NCBI RefSeq assembly: GCF_028281565.1
Contig: NZ_JANQJQ010000003.1
Span: 1-64,000 of the forward strand
Direction of reading: 5' to 3'
Source of the DNA: Seonamhaeicola sp.
GTDB lineage: Bacteria; Bacteroidota; Bacteroidia; Flavobacteriales; Flavobacteriaceae
Length of the DNA: 64,000 nucleotides
The translations under genes and the position numbers were made by a program. Numbering within the stretch: the stretch's first letter is position 1; every line of letters begins with the position of its first letter. The notes below the pieces were generated by a model that ran no database searches, had not been told where the DNA came from, and was given only the letters and a program-made list of their open reading frames with translations. Below are positions 1-9,416 of this stretch, in pieces.

Positions 1-10
1 AGAACGTCAT

Positions 11-1072
11 ATGAATGAGAAAAGGTCACGTACGGTCAATTCAAGTTACATAAACAGGCTCAACAAAATAAGCGTTTTGCGCCTTATCAGGGATGAGGGC
101 CGTATTAGCCGTGCGGAAATCGCGAAACGGACGGGGTTGAGCGCACCGACGGTCACACGGATTTCGGATGACCTGATGGTCAAGGAGAAACTGGTCACTA
201 TGGAAGGGAAAGGGACATCAAGTGGTGGCAGGAGGCCAAAAATGTTAAGGTTCAACTCAAGGGAGAATTTTGTTATAGGAATAGAATTAGGTGATGGGTA
301 CATACGCGGTGCACTGTCAGACCTGGACGGAAAGTTCATTGTAGAGCTTCAGGTCCCTATAGCATCCAAAGGCGGTAGGGGAGTGATGGCACAGATCGGG
401 GACATTGTGGATACCCTGATATCGCGCGGGGTAGATAAGGGAGCAAAGGTGCTCGGGATCGGGCTGGCAGTAGCAGGTTCCGTAAATAGACGAACTGGTA
501 TCATAGAACGGGCCCCGGTTTTTAATTGGAAAAACGTAGATGTCGTAAGCGGGCTGAAGGCATATACACCATTACCGGTTTTTTATGATAATGTGCCCCG
601 TCTGATAGCTTTGGGCGAATTGTGGTACGGGCTAGGGAGCAGGTACCGGGACTTTATATGCGTAGATATAAATAATGGCATGGAAGCAGGAATCATCATA
701 GAAGGAAAGCCTTTTTTCGGAGCCAACGGATATGCAGGAAATCTGGGACGGCCCATTGTGGAAGATGAAAGCAATTCTATCGGAACGATGAAAGCCTGCT
801 TGGGGGATGGTGACATCAGGCGTCTGGCGATAAGCTTGGATACCTTGATCAAGCTGTTCAGCCCGGAATGTATCGTGCTATCGGGAAGGCCCTTGAGTGC
901 AAAAGGATTCCTCAGGGATAGACTGGAAAACGAGGTGAGAAAGTACTCTGTGGCAAACCTTTCGGCTAGGGTCAGGTTTATGGAACCATCCTCCGGGGAA
1001 AATGCCGTGTTGATGGGGGCATTTTCATTGATTCTCGATAGGGTCCTTGACCTAGAGATTGGAGTTGCTTAG
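11..1072 (+). CDS. ROK-family transcriptional regulator lacking the zinc motif
   Basis: Residues 15-65 form a MarR-like winged helix (SRAEIAKRTGLSAPTVTRI), followed by a ROK sugar-kinase-like fold (GIELGDGYIRGALSDLDGK, GIGLAVAGSVN). ROK repressors bind operators of sugar-catabolic genes and release on binding a sugar or sugar phosphate. At 353 residues it is somewhat shorter than typical NagC/XylR proteins (about 380-400), and the usual CxCGxxGC zinc cluster is absent: the region after FGANGYAGNLGRPIV runs into ESNSIGTMKACLGDGD instead. It is therefore probably a non-catalytic sensor. The ATG at 11 is the first available start, but only 10 bases of upstream sequence are present. The gene is GC-richer than what follows. 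The nearest possible target is the mutarotase-like gene at 1294. Confidence 0.85.
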   Translation: MNEKRSRTVNSSYINRLNKISVLRLIRDEGRISRAEIAKRTGLSAPTVTRISDDLMVKEKLVTMEGKGTSSGGRRPKMLRFNSRENFVIGIELGDGYIRGALSDLDGKFIVELQVPIASKGGRGVMAQIGDIVDTLISRGVDKGAKVLGIGLAVAGSVNRRTGIIERAPVFNWKNVDVVSGLKAYTPLPVFYDNVPRLIALGELWYGLGSRYRDFICVDINNGMEAGIIIEGKPFFGANGYAGNLGRPIVEDESNSIGTMKACLGDGDIRRLAISLDTLIKLFSPECIVLSGRPLSAKGFLRDRLENEVRKYSVANLSARVRFMEPSSGENAVLMGAFSLILDRVLDLEIGVA

Positions 1073-1104
1073 AACATCCTAAATCAGGCAAAAGAGTAAG
1101 GTGA

Positions 1105-1251
1105 GATGTAAAAGCATGCGTTGCCAAAGATATAGAAATGTCTAAGTCCGAAATAGAAACCTTGGCTAAGCAATTTGTGGTAGATTATAAAGGAATCCCC
1201 AGAATGGCCATAGACATTGAAATAATAGAGCTGGTATGGGATTCATACTAA
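1105..1251 (+). pseudogene. Short open stretch, possible 3' remnant of an unknown gene
   Basis: An open frame of about 48 codons runs from just after a TGA to a TAA at 1249-1251. The only ATG in it is at 1138 (MSKSEIETLAKQF). It has the charged, helical character of a protein C-terminus but no start region, and I do not recognise the family. It sits between the ROK regulator and the mutarotase-like gene and may be the tail of a sugar-catabolic enzyme lost by deletion. Confidence 0.25.
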
Positions 1252-1293
1252 GTTAATTTAAAAACGAAAAAGAGGATAAAATAAAACAGTCTT

Positions 1294-1692
1294 ATGAGAA
1301 TTAAATTTTTAGGTATCCTGCTTTTAACATTCTTGTTGAATATTAGTTGCAGAGATGAACGTGTTAAACGAGTTGGAATGGTCATTAAAATTAAACCGGA
1401 AATGATAAATGAGTATAAAAAACTTCATGCCGATACCAATCCAGGGGTAAGAGATTTACTTACTAAATATAACATTGAGAATTTTTCCATCTTTCTACAG
1501 CAAATTGATTCTGTGGAGTTTTATGAATTTGGATACTACGAATACACTGGTTCAGATTTTAAAAGAGACATGGAGCAAATGGCCAAAGAAGAAAGAACCA
1601 TTGAATGGTTAAAGATCTGTGATCCCATGCAGATACCTTTGAAGGGATCCAATGGTTGGACAGAAATGGAAAGAATATACTTTAATGAGTAA
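1294..1692 (+). CDS. Exported L-rhamnose/L-fucose mutarotase-like lipoprotein
   Basis: After an N-terminal lipoprotein-type signal (hydrophobic LGILLLTFLLN, then Cys19) the protein has the ferredoxin-like RhaM/YiiL fold: KRVGMVIKIKPEMINEYKKLH near the start, NFSIFLQQIDSVEFYEFGYYEY in the middle and the terminal WTEMERIYF. RhaM-family mutarotases interconvert anomers of L-rhamnose or L-fucose and are normally cytoplasmic, about 105 residues long. This 132-residue version carries an export signal, so it would act in the periplasm or be membrane-anchored. L-fucose is a plausible substrate given the fucosidase cluster at the far end of the window, but that is inference. A ribosome-binding site is not obvious. 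Confidence 0.75.
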   Translation: MRIKFLGILLLTFLLNISCRDERVKRVGMVIKIKPEMINEYKKLHADTNPGVRDLLTKYNIENFSIFLQQIDSVEFYEFGYYEYTGSDFKRDMEQMAKEERTIEWLKICDPMQIPLKGSNGWTEMERIYFNE

Positions 1693-1984
1693 AAGAATGA
1701 CGTTTTCGAGACTTTTTGTAAATAATAAAATCGGTTTTTGAATATGGATATTGACAAAAATTCAAGTTTAGTATTATAGTGATTGTTGTTTTTCATTAAT
1801 AAAAAAATAAGATTAAAAGCATAGTTGTTTAGTTTTAGTTGGATTGGGCTATTTGGCAAGGAATTATTTTTTGAGAGTTAGCGATTTCTAGCCGGTAGCC
1901 CTTTTTTATTTCCAAATAACAAAGAATATACTCAATTGGATTTCATAAGCATAGAGATGGTATTATTAATTTTAATCAAAGAAA

Positions 1985-2395
1985 ATGGTTAAGAAATTTT
2001 TGCCAATATTATTTTGTTGCTTATTTATAAAGATGAATTCACAAGAGGCTTATCAATTTGGTCTATTACCGAATGTGAATTTAAGCAATGAATTGGGCAA
2101 GCACTGGCCATTTAAGTTCTAAAATAGAATCTAGGCAGGTTTTAAAAGGGACAGTTTCGAACGAACCTGATAATTCTGGTTATGATTATATTCTTACCGA
2201 TTTTTCTGCTTTGGTATCCATGAAAAATAATGGAAAGAATTCCTTTGGGTTTGGATACCTCTTGCGCTTAGAAGAAAATAAAGCTATTCATAGGCTTATT
2301 CAACAAATAAAATTTAAGGTTTTAATGGTTATGCAAATAGGTATTCAATATATGTTCAACTTAGGGAGACAATGGATCTAGAAGAGCACAGGTTT
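1985..2395 (+). pseudogene. DUF2490-like outer-membrane protein, frameshifted remnant
   Basis: An ATG at 1985 opens a signal-peptide-like start (MVKKFLPILFCCLFIKMNSQ) followed by YQFGLLPNVNLSNELGKHW. That frame stops at about 2120. Continuing one base out of frame restores the expected sequence (KIESRQVLKG to KAIHRLIQQ), so one T inserted near 2120 explains the first break. A second shift near 2315-2325 is needed to read NGYANRYSIYVQLRETMDLEEHRF. The order (signal peptide, KIESRQ, HRLIQQ) resembles DUF2490 beta-barrel proteins. It joins directly to a decayed aminotransferase fragment, as its partner at about 5923-6000 also does. Confidence 0.55.
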
Positions 2396-2706
2396 AGCCT
2401 TGATTGGATAAGTTACCAAGGTTATGCCTCTTCAAAAGCGGAAACCATAAATTGTATGGAGCAAAGAACAAGTAAACTATTAAGTTTTGAACCTCAAGCA
2501 CATTCAATTCCCGTAGGATATGTTAGGCCTTTTGATAAAAACACCATAGGAAACCAACAATACTTTGATTTCCCTAACGGAAGGAAAAAATTGTTTATGC
2601 CGATTGGGCGGCCAGCGGTAGACTCTACAAAGCCATAGAGGAAAAACAGCTAAACGACATAGCTCCCTTTGTGGTGAATACCTATACCGAAATTTTAAGT
2701 CTTTAG
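2312..2706 (+). repeat. Diverged direct repeat, copy 1 (partner 5923-6414)
   Basis: The stretch from AAGGTTTTAATGGTTATG through the aminotransferase fragment is clearly similar, base by base, to 5923-6000 plus 6113-6414. Copy 2 has about 110 extra bases (6001-6112). The two copies are in the same orientation and bracket the tyrosinase and DUF2182 genes, which fits an old segmental duplication or an insertion by recombination. Confidence 0.75.
2456..2706 (+). pseudogene. Truncated duplicate of the class V aminotransferase at 6176
   Basis: Starting at ATG 2456, MEQRTSKLL and then FDKNTIGNQQYFDFPNGRKK match the first 50 residues of the intact aminotransferase at 6176-7690 (MEQSTRKLL; FRENTIGNQQYFDSPYGRKK). 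A one-base loss in GGAAGGAAAAAATTG, compared with GGAAGGAAAAAGATCG in the intact gene, shifts the frame. The following bases still match YADWTASGRLYRPIEEK in the other frame, and homology ends about 2690-2706 with no downstream coding sequence. This is a 5' fragment about 80 codons long, no longer functional. Confidence 0.8.
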
Positions 2707-3163
2707 ATAAATTTGAACTTTTTGGGTTAATATTATAATCTTTTTTCTCTCTTAAAAATCGACCTATAAAAGTTCACTTTTTACTGATGTCAAACAGTAT
2801 AAAGTTTAGAGAGCTTATCCGATTCCTTTAAAAATACTAAAAAATTAAACATGTAATATTTTTTTTACTATATTTATAACAATTCTCTCATTACAAGACA
2901 GTTTTGATTATAAATCCAATGTCTTCTTAAGTATTTATTTAATAGCAAAAGTGAATGGATAGGTTAATCTATTTGATTTGCATTGATTAACATTTTTCTA
3001 GTTGTTTATATTATTTTATATGGTCAGTACCCGAACTATAAAATGATAAGGAACATGGTGTCAGGTTGACAATCCAAATAGTTAAAGTTAAGACAGGAAA
3101 CAGGGCGAAAATATGATGTCTTCCTAGAATTTTATTATTAAGAAAACACTAAACAATTATATT
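2707..3163. other. AT-rich intergenic region upstream of tyrosinase
   Basis: About 450 bases without a convincing open frame. It is very AT-rich and presumably holds the tyrosinase promoter; I could not place a convincing flavobacterial -33/-7 pair. No inverted repeat or RNA gene was seen. Confidence 0.5.
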
Positions 3164-4774
3164 ATGGCAAGTTTTACGAGAAAAAATGTTTGGAGTAACA
3201 ATAATGGCGGACAATTCCAAGATACATCAGGAAATTATACCGATCTTTTTTGGTATGCTAAAGCTATTCAGGTTATGCAATCACGCCCAATTAGTAATCC
3301 TGTAAGCTGGTGGTTTTATGGTGCAATTCATGGCGAATTTTTAATAAACCGAATTAATAACCCTAATTATCTATATCTGAATTGGCCCAATATTTCTTAT
3401 ATTACCTCGGATGCTAAATTAGGCACATTACCATCTAGAACCCTAACGAATTTGTTTTGGAATCAATGTCAGCATGGAACCTGGTTTTTTCCTCCTTGGC
3501 ATAGAGGGTATTTAGTGGCGATTGAAATTATTCTACGTAACATCATTACAAACCAGTTAGACGGTCCTAAAGATTGGGCGCTGCCTTATTGGAATTATCT
3601 AAATCAATCAAGTCAGTACTCCCAAAATAATATTCCTCCAGCCTTTACAGTAACTAATTTGCCTGATGGTTCAGCCAACCCTTTATTAGTGCCACAAAGA
3701 TACGGAACACAAGTTGAAGTGGGACCAAGTATGGATGGTACAGATGCCAATGATGAGTGCCAATGGGATAAAATTTATGAGTCAAGTTCCAAAGGCGGGT
3801 TATATGACTTTTACTATGGTGGTGGAGAAACAGGTTTTAGTCATGGAGGTTCAGAAACTGGAGATTTAGAAATGAACCCGCATAATTTTGTACATGGTAT
3901 GGTGGGTAGCCAAAATACTGCAGGTCAGATGGGACTAATGGGGGTTCCGGGAACCGCGGCACTAGATCCTATATTTTTCCTGCATCATGCCAATATTGAT
4001 CGTATGTGGGACGCTTGGATTATAACAGGTGGAAATAGTAATCCAATAGATCCTAATTGGCTTAAGGGACCTTCTGCAGGTGGTAACTCACGTTTTGCTA
4101 TGCCTGTAGATGCAAATGCTAAAACATGGTATTTTACGCCAGATGATGTTCAAAGTACCACTAATTTGCAATATTTGGGGAATCCATATACTTACACATA
4201 TGATGATCTTGCCTTGACCTCCTATGATATGACCCCACCAAAGAACCTATTTGCTTTAAGAATGCGTAAATTTGGTGTAGATGATATAGAAATTGAAAAA
4301 ATTGATAAAATGTCTTTTAAGAAGAATGCAGAATTGGTAGGAGCAAGTGAGGGAGCCTTAAGCTTGAAAGGTGGAGGAACAGAAGTAGTGGCTCATCTTG
4401 ATAGAACGTCATGGAAAAATGTTGAAAGAAGCCTTTTTAAAGTTTCTTCATCCAACATTCCTGATGAAATTTATCTACAGTTAGAAGGAGTAAGAGGGGG
4501 AAATGATACGAACTTTATTTCTGTTTATATAAATGAAGTATTAATAAAATCAGTTTCTTTATTTGGTCTGTTGCAAGCATCAACAAAGGACAGCCTACAT
4601 GGCGGTGCAGGACTTTCATTTAAGTTCAATATAACGGACATTATTGATGATCTACATTTTGAAGGTAATGAGGATGTGGACGCTCTTAACATTCTTATTA
4701 AAACAAAATTTCCATTACTTAATGACGATGACTTAACTATTGATCGCGTAGGTATTTATCGCTTAGGACAATAA
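3164..4774 (+). CDS. Tyrosinase / polyphenol oxidase with C-terminal beta domain
   Basis: This is a type-3 copper enzyme that would oxidise phenols to o-quinones. Candidate CuA ligands are His56 (GAIHGEF), His104 (CQHGTWFFPP) and His113 (WHRGYL). CuB ligands are His240 and His244 (HNFVHGMVG) and His274/275 (DPIFFLHHANIDRMW). Residues 1-330 make the central domain. Residues about 370-536 (DDIEIEKIDKM to DRVGIYRLGQ) resemble the KFDV-type shielding domain at the end of plant polyphenol oxidases. There is no signal peptide, so it is cytoplasmic or exported by another route. The DUF2182 gene follows 15 bases downstream, apparently as an operon. The pair is flanked by the duplicated segment, suggesting acquisition as a unit. 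Confidence 0.9.
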   Translation: MASFTRKNVWSNNNGGQFQDTSGNYTDLFWYAKAIQVMQSRPISNPVSWWFYGAIHGEFLINRINNPNYLYLNWPNISYITSDAKLGTLPSRTLTNLFWNQCQHGTWFFPPWHRGYLVAIEIILRNIITNQLDGPKDWALPYWNYLNQSSQYSQNNIPPAFTVTNLPDGSANPLLVPQRYGTQVEVGPSMDGTDANDECQWDKIYESSSKGGLYDFYYGGGETGFSHGGSETGDLEMNPHNFVHGMVGSQNTAGQMGLMGVPGTAALDPIFFLHHANIDRMWDAWIITGGNSNPIDPNWLKGPSAGGNSRFAMPVDANAKTWYFTPDDVQSTTNLQYLGNPYTYTYDDLALTSYDMTPPKNLFALRMRKFGVDDIEIEKIDKMSFKKNAELVGASEGALSLKGGGTEVVAHLDRTSWKNVERSLFKVSSSNIPDEIYLQLEGVRGGNDTNFISVYINEVLIKSVSLFGLLQASTKDSLHGGAGLSFKFNITDIIDDLHFEGNEDVDALNILIKTKFPLLNDDDLTIDRVGIYRLGQ

Positions 4775-4789
4775 TGTTCAATTTGGTGT

Positions 4790-5563
4790 ATGAAGCTTTC
4801 AAGAAATAAACGGTTTTCGATCGATCTTGTAATCATAAGTACTAGCCTTGTTGTTTGGATGTTACTTTTAGTCAACCCTGGAAATATAATGACCATGGAG
4901 CATTGTCATATCTCAACCTCAGGGCTTTCCTCGGTATCCCTGCAAATGCTACTTGAAATGAATCCTCTATCATCGCAGTTAATGGGTTGGGGACTTATGG
5001 TTATCGCAATGATGTTGCCAAAATTAATCTTTCCGATTCAGTTTATTTACCTGCAAAGTTTGAAACGTTACCGTTTCGCTAATGCCCTGTTATTTGTTTT
5101 TGGCTATATTATAATTTGGATGCTGGCAGGGGTGTTGATGATTGCAATAATTATTTGGGTAAATTTATGGATGCCAATGTCTTATCTGCCCGCTATGATA
5201 TTAGGTTTTATGGCCATACTATGGCAGTATTCCCCAATGAAACAACGTTTTTTAAATCTTGGGCATAACCATCAAACCCTATCTGCTTTTGGATGGAACA
5301 CAATGATAGATGCCTTGTTCTTTGGTGTAAATCATGGCCTGGCATGTATTGGCTCAGGTTGGGCGTTAATGTTATTTCCAATGTTGCTTCCACAAGGGCA
5401 TAATGCCGCCATGATAATTGTGACTTATATCATGATTGCTGAACACTTTGAGCACCCACGAGTGCCAAGATGGGAATTCAACCTTCGATTAAGGTTTACA
5501 AGAATGATTATTGCCCAAACAAAAATAAAACTTACTGCTTATATCAATTTTAAAAGAAATTAA
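4790..5563 (+). CDS. DUF2182 integral membrane protein
   Basis: The 257-residue protein has at least five hydrophobic segments. It shows the DUF2182 hallmarks MVIAMMLPKLIFPIQFIY, a GVNHGLACIGSGWALMLFPML segment and a C-terminal AEHFEHPRVPRWEFN tail. DUF2182 proteins are predicted metal-associated membrane proteins of unproven function. The Met- and His-rich segments (MTMEHCHIS, MIAMM) and the position immediately after a copper enzyme suggest copper handling for the tyrosinase; this is inference. ATG 4790 is close behind the tyrosinase stop. Confidence 0.75.
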   Translation: MKLSRNKRFSIDLVIISTSLVVWMLLLVNPGNIMTMEHCHISTSGLSSVSLQMLLEMNPLSSQLMGWGLMVIAMMLPKLIFPIQFIYLQSLKRYRFANALLFVFGYIIIWMLAGVLMIAIIIWVNLWMPMSYLPAMILGFMAILWQYSPMKQRFLNLGHNHQTLSAFGWNTMIDALFFGVNHGLACIGSGWALMLFPMLLPQGHNAAMIIVTYIMIAEHFEHPRVPRWEFNLRLRFTRMIIAQTKIKLTAYINFKRN

Positions 5564-5922
5564 TTAAACCTTTCTTAAACTGAATTTTGGAGTTTCGTTT
5601 TGGAAGATTAATATTTTAATTCGTCAGATCATTGTCACTTTGAATATGTCTTTCAAAGAAATCTTGTAAAATATTATGGTAAAATTATGGGATTTTACAC
5701 TCTGTTATAAGTTTAATAAGTTCATACAGATTTAAAAAAACAATTTCATTGATTATTCATTTAAAAAAACAAGATGTCACGGTTTAGTTTTTTGAATGGG
5801 TTTCTTATATTTTGAATTACGCTATCAGACCATCTTGAAAATCCGGTGTTCCCAAAGACCATATAAAACTATCGAAGCACTTGCATGGGCACCTTGGTCA
5901 TGTTATCTGACACATAATAACT

Positions 5923-6414
5923 AAGGTTTTGATGGTTTATGAAAAAAGGTATATGAATGTACATCCAACTTAGAGGGACCATGGTTTTAGTAGAGCATAG
6001 TCATTAAAACCCCCTAAACAATTTTGAGTATTTTGAATCAGTTTTTTAGCAATAGGTTAACAGATGTTAAAAGCCTCTGCAATACAGATTAAGTTCCTTA
6101 CTTTAGTATAGTTTTAGCCTTGGTTGGATCGATTGTCAAGGTAGCGCCTCTTCAAAAACAGAAACCATAAATAGTATGGAACAAAGTACAAGAAAACTAT
6201 TGCGTTCTAAACCTCAAGAACATTCAAGTCTTGAGGAATATTTCAGGCCTTTTAGGGAAAACACCATAGGAAATCAACAATATTTTGATTCCCCTTACGG
6301 AAGGAAAAAGATCGTTTATGCCGATTGGACGGCCAGCGGAAGACTCTACAGACCCATAGAGGAAAAACTGCTAAAAGACATAGGTCCCTTTGTAGCCAAT
6401 ACACATACCGAAAC
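5923..6414 (+). repeat. Diverged direct repeat, copy 2 (partner 2312-2706)
   Basis: Bases 5923-6000 match the end of the DUF2490 remnant of copy 1 (AAGGTTTTGATGG, then CATCCAACTTAGAGGGACC). Bases 6113-6414 match the aminotransferase 5' end. The 112 bases at 6001-6112 are absent from copy 1. In this copy the DUF2490 part is stop-riddled while the aminotransferase is intact. The rest of the 5564-6175 gap is AT-rich with nothing else recognisable. Confidence 0.7.
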
Positions 6415-7690
6415 GTCCATTACAGGTTCTGCCATGACCTTGGCCTACCACAATGCCAGGAATATCATTAAAAAGCACGTCAATGCCTCTGAAGACGATG
6501 TGCTGATTACCGTTGGCACCGGTATGACCGGGGCCATCAATAAATTTCAGCGTATTCTGGGTATCAAGCTCAATGAAAATCTTAAGGAGCATACCCAAGT
6601 TCCAGAGGAAAAACGTCCCATTATTTTTGTCTCCCATATGGAACACCACTCCAACCAAACCTCTTGGTTGGAAACCATTGCTAGGGTAGAGGTCATCCCT
6701 TCCAATGAAGCTGGCCTGCCTTGTACGGAAAACCTAAAGCGGCTTATTGAGAAATATAAGGACTGCCCAATTAAGATTGCAGCCATTACGGGCTGTTCCA
6801 ACGTCACCGGTATTCGAACTAATTATCATGAAGTGGCAGGCATTATGCACCAGCACAATGGGCTGTGCTTTGTAGATTTTGCCTGTTCGGCGCCTTATGT
6901 AAATATCAATATGCATCCGGTTAATGAAGATGAATACCTGGATGCCATCACCTTTTCACCACACAAATTCCTTGGTGGACCGGGGGCCTCGGGCGTTTTG
7001 ATTTTCAATAAAAAACTGTACAACAATTTGGTGCCGGATAACCCCGGTGGTGGTACCGTATCTTATACCAATCCTTGGGGTGACCATGATTATATAGATG
7101 ATATTGAAACCCGTGAAGATGGTGGTACCCCAGGCTTTTTACAGGCCATTAGGATTGCTCTTGCCATTAAACTAAAAGAGCAAATGGGCGTTCAAAACAT
7201 ACTGGATCGGGAACATGAATTAAACACCATTATTTTTGATAGGCTTTCCCAAATTGAAAACCTGCAAATTCTGGCACCGCGGCATCGAGATAGGTTAGGG
7301 GTGTTTTCGTTTTATATCGATGATGTACATTATAATTTGGTGGTAAAACTGTTAAACGACCGTTTTGGTATACAGACCCGGGGTGGTTGCTCTTGCGCCG
7401 GTACTTATGGTCATTACTTGTTGAATGTTGATGAGCCTACCTCCAAGGTCATTGAACAAAACATTTTAGAGGGCTGCCTGATCGATAGGCCGGGCTGGAT
7501 CCGTATGTCCATTCATCCTACCATGACCAATGATGAGATTCAATTTATTTGTGAAGCCATTGAACAAGTGGCCATGAACTTTAAGGCGTGGGGACTGGAT
7601 TATAGCTATGAAACCGTTAAGAATGAATATAGGCACCTTAGTGGTGTTCAGGCTGAAGGAATAATTACAGGGGATTGGTTTGAAATTTAG
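6176..7690 (+). CDS. Class V aminotransferase (cysteine desulfurase/selenocysteine lyase-like)
   Basis: PLP-dependent fold-type I enzyme of 504 residues. Lys264 in TFSPHKFLGGPGASG is the Schiff-base lysine. YADWTASGRLYRPIEE near residue 45 and TRGGCSCAGTYGHYLL near residue 405 are typical of the NifS/CsdA-like group; the Cys pair there may carry persulfide. At 504 residues it is longer than SufS (about 405) because of extra N-terminal and C-terminal segments. No iron-sulfur assembly genes are adjacent, so the substrate is unknown. An in-frame stop lies shortly upstream and ATG 6176 is the only good start. It is the intact parent of the fragment at 2456. Confidence 0.85.
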   Translation: MEQSTRKLLRSKPQEHSSLEEYFRPFRENTIGNQQYFDSPYGRKKIVYADWTASGRLYRPIEEKLLKDIGPFVANTHTETSITGSAMTLAYHNARNIIKKHVNASEDDVLITVGTGMTGAINKFQRILGIKLNENLKEHTQVPEEKRPIIFVSHMEHHSNQTSWLETIARVEVIPSNEAGLPCTENLKRLIEKYKDCPIKIAAITGCSNVTGIRTNYHEVAGIMHQHNGLCFVDFACSAPYVNINMHPVNEDEYLDAITFSPHKFLGGPGASGVLIFNKKLYNNLVPDNPGGGTVSYTNPWGDHDYIDDIETREDGGTPGFLQAIRIALAIKLKEQMGVQNILDREHELNTIIFDRLSQIENLQILAPRHRDRLGVFSFYIDDVHYNLVVKLLNDRFGIQTRGGCSCAGTYGHYLLNVDEPTSKVIEQNILEGCLIDRPGWIRMSIHPTMTNDEIQFICEAIEQVAMNFKAWGLDYSYETVKNEYRHLSGVQAEGIITGDWFEI

Positions 7691-7779
7691 TTGTTAGTTC
7701 CATGCTAGGCTTCCTAAGTATTAAGAAAGTTGTGGAAAAGTACATTGAATTAGTTATAACCCCGCAATGAACTATAACC

Positions 7780-9348
7780 TTAGTTATTTTTGCTTTCAAT
7801 TAATTTTGCTTCAGGTTCTCCTTTTAAACTTGATTTAACTAATTCTGAAATGAATATTGTAAATGGTTCTATATTATCATTTACACTAGCTTCTTCCAAA
7901 GCCGTCATATAATCTTTCCGCCTTTCTACAGGGATTACAGTCCAAGGATAATTTCCCGAAGCTAACATGGTGTTCATTAGGAACCTTGCCATTCTTCCAT
8001 TTCCATCAGAATAGGGATGAATAAAGACAAAAAAGAAGTGACCCAGTACAACCCTTGTTCCTGGATGATTTTCATTTATGAGCAATTCGAATAATGCTGG
8101 CATGGCATCTCTAACGGCTTCTTTGCTCATTGGTACATGCCTTGAATTAGAGATAAAAATAGGTCTATTTCTATACCCTGCTAAATCCGATGGTTTACAT
8201 AATCCAGCTGCAACACTTGGGGAAAACAATTTTTGGTACCAAGTAGAATGATCTTTATCAACAACTTGACCTGAGTTGGTACCATTTAGTATTGTTTCAA
8301 TAGAGGATTTTACTTCTCTTGAAGCGTCAAAATATCCTTTTGCCGCCATTGCGCTTTCAAGTTCTTTATGGTCGTCATTTTCTAAAACATTCCATGCGCC
8401 ACTGCTTACAAGATCGATTAATTCTTCCGAGACCTTATATCTTTCAATGGATAAAGAATGGTACGCATCAGTTTTATAAATTTCATCAACAGAATTTAAA
8501 TAGTCAATAACGTCTATAGGTTGGTCCGGTCCATCAGGAAAATGTTTAACTACCACTTTCTTATATTCTTCCCATTTTAGTTTGATTCTGTTGACATGTG
8601 GTGATTGCATTAAAGTTGAAAGATTTAATTTTAATTGTTCTTCAAAAGGGTCAACTTCCCTAACATCATGTTCTACAGCTCTCATGGTGCTAATTATCTC
8701 ATCGGCAATTTTATCTTTACCCATATTTCGGAATGCGCCAGCTATTCTTCCGGCGGGTCTAGTATGTCCACCATCTAGCAGTGGGCCAAGTATTTGTGAT
8801 GAGTCTTTAATCATTAGTAATGCTGCTCTCACATCATTTGGATTAGTTTTGAACATTACAGGTTGTATATTTATAAGTGACGACTCTAGGTTGTATACTC
8901 TGATATTATTTTTGATTTCGAGATTTTCTTCTGGGGGGAGTTTTCCCTTTAGTTCAAGTAGCACTGTTTCATAGAGAAGAGGGATTACTTTATTTGGTCC
9001 TTTTGGGGATTTTGTTATTAGTTGTTGTGGAATAGTCGTTTTTCCCACATGTAACAACAATGATTGCTCAGCGGAAACACAATAGTTTCCACTGTATTTA
9101 TCTGCTAAATATCTAGAACAAAAATTCCAGTACGATGTATACCAAGACGTTGATTCACCTGGTTTATCGCTTGGATTTGTGAAAATGTACCATCCTTTGG
9201 AAACTTCCTTTAAAAAGCCATTTTTAGTTAATCTTTCCCGATGGGTCCTGTTGATTTCAGAAGATTTTATAGCAACAACATTTTCATTCTGCTGCAGTTT
9301 TTTTAATTCTTTTAAGGAAGCTGCTAGTTTTTCTCCTGGTGTTGCCAT
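7780..9348 (-). CDS. AbiEi-like winged-helix / Fic domain fusion
   Basis: The C-terminal part is a Fic AMPylase-type domain with the complete catalytic motif H444-P-Y-S-D-G-N-G-R-M-A-R455; Fic enzymes usually transfer AMP or another nucleotide to a target hydroxyl. The first 160 residues (HRERLTKNGFLKEVSKGWYIF, then CVSAEQSLLLHVGKTTIPQQL) look like the winged helix plus body of AbiEi-type antitoxins/regulators. I see no clear (S/T)xxxE(G/N) inhibitory helix, so the N-terminal domain may supply DNA binding and control. It is a single gene on the minus strand, convergent with the aminotransferase. Four iterons lie about 70-165 bases upstream of its start and could be its operator. Confidence 0.85.
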   Translation of the reverse strand: MATPGEKLAASLKELKKLQQNENVVAIKSSEINRTHRERLTKNGFLKEVSKGWYIFTNPSDKPGESTSWYTSYWNFCSRYLADKYSGNYCVSAEQSLLLHVGKTTIPQQLITKSPKGPNKVIPLLYETVLLELKGKLPPEENLEIKNNIRVYNLESSLINIQPVMFKTNPNDVRAALLMIKDSSQILGPLLDGGHTRPAGRIAGAFRNMGKDKIADEIISTMRAVEHDVREVDPFEEQLKLNLSTLMQSPHVNRIKLKWEEYKKVVVKHFPDGPDQPIDVIDYLNSVDEIYKTDAYHSLSIERYKVSEELIDLVSSGAWNVLENDDHKELESAMAAKGYFDASREVKSSIETILNGTNSGQVVDKDHSTWYQKLFSPSVAAGLCKPSDLAGYRNRPIFISNSRHVPMSKEAVRDAMPALFELLINENHPGTRVVLGHFFFVFIHPYSDGNGRMARFLMNTMLASGNYPWTVIPVERRKDYMTALEEASVNDNIEPFTIFISELVKSSLKGEPEAKLIESKNN

Positions 9349-9416
9349 TTTTTTGCGTATTACTTTTTTACATTAACGGTCTTCATATGGTTTATCCCCT
9401 GTCATTTATTATCGAA

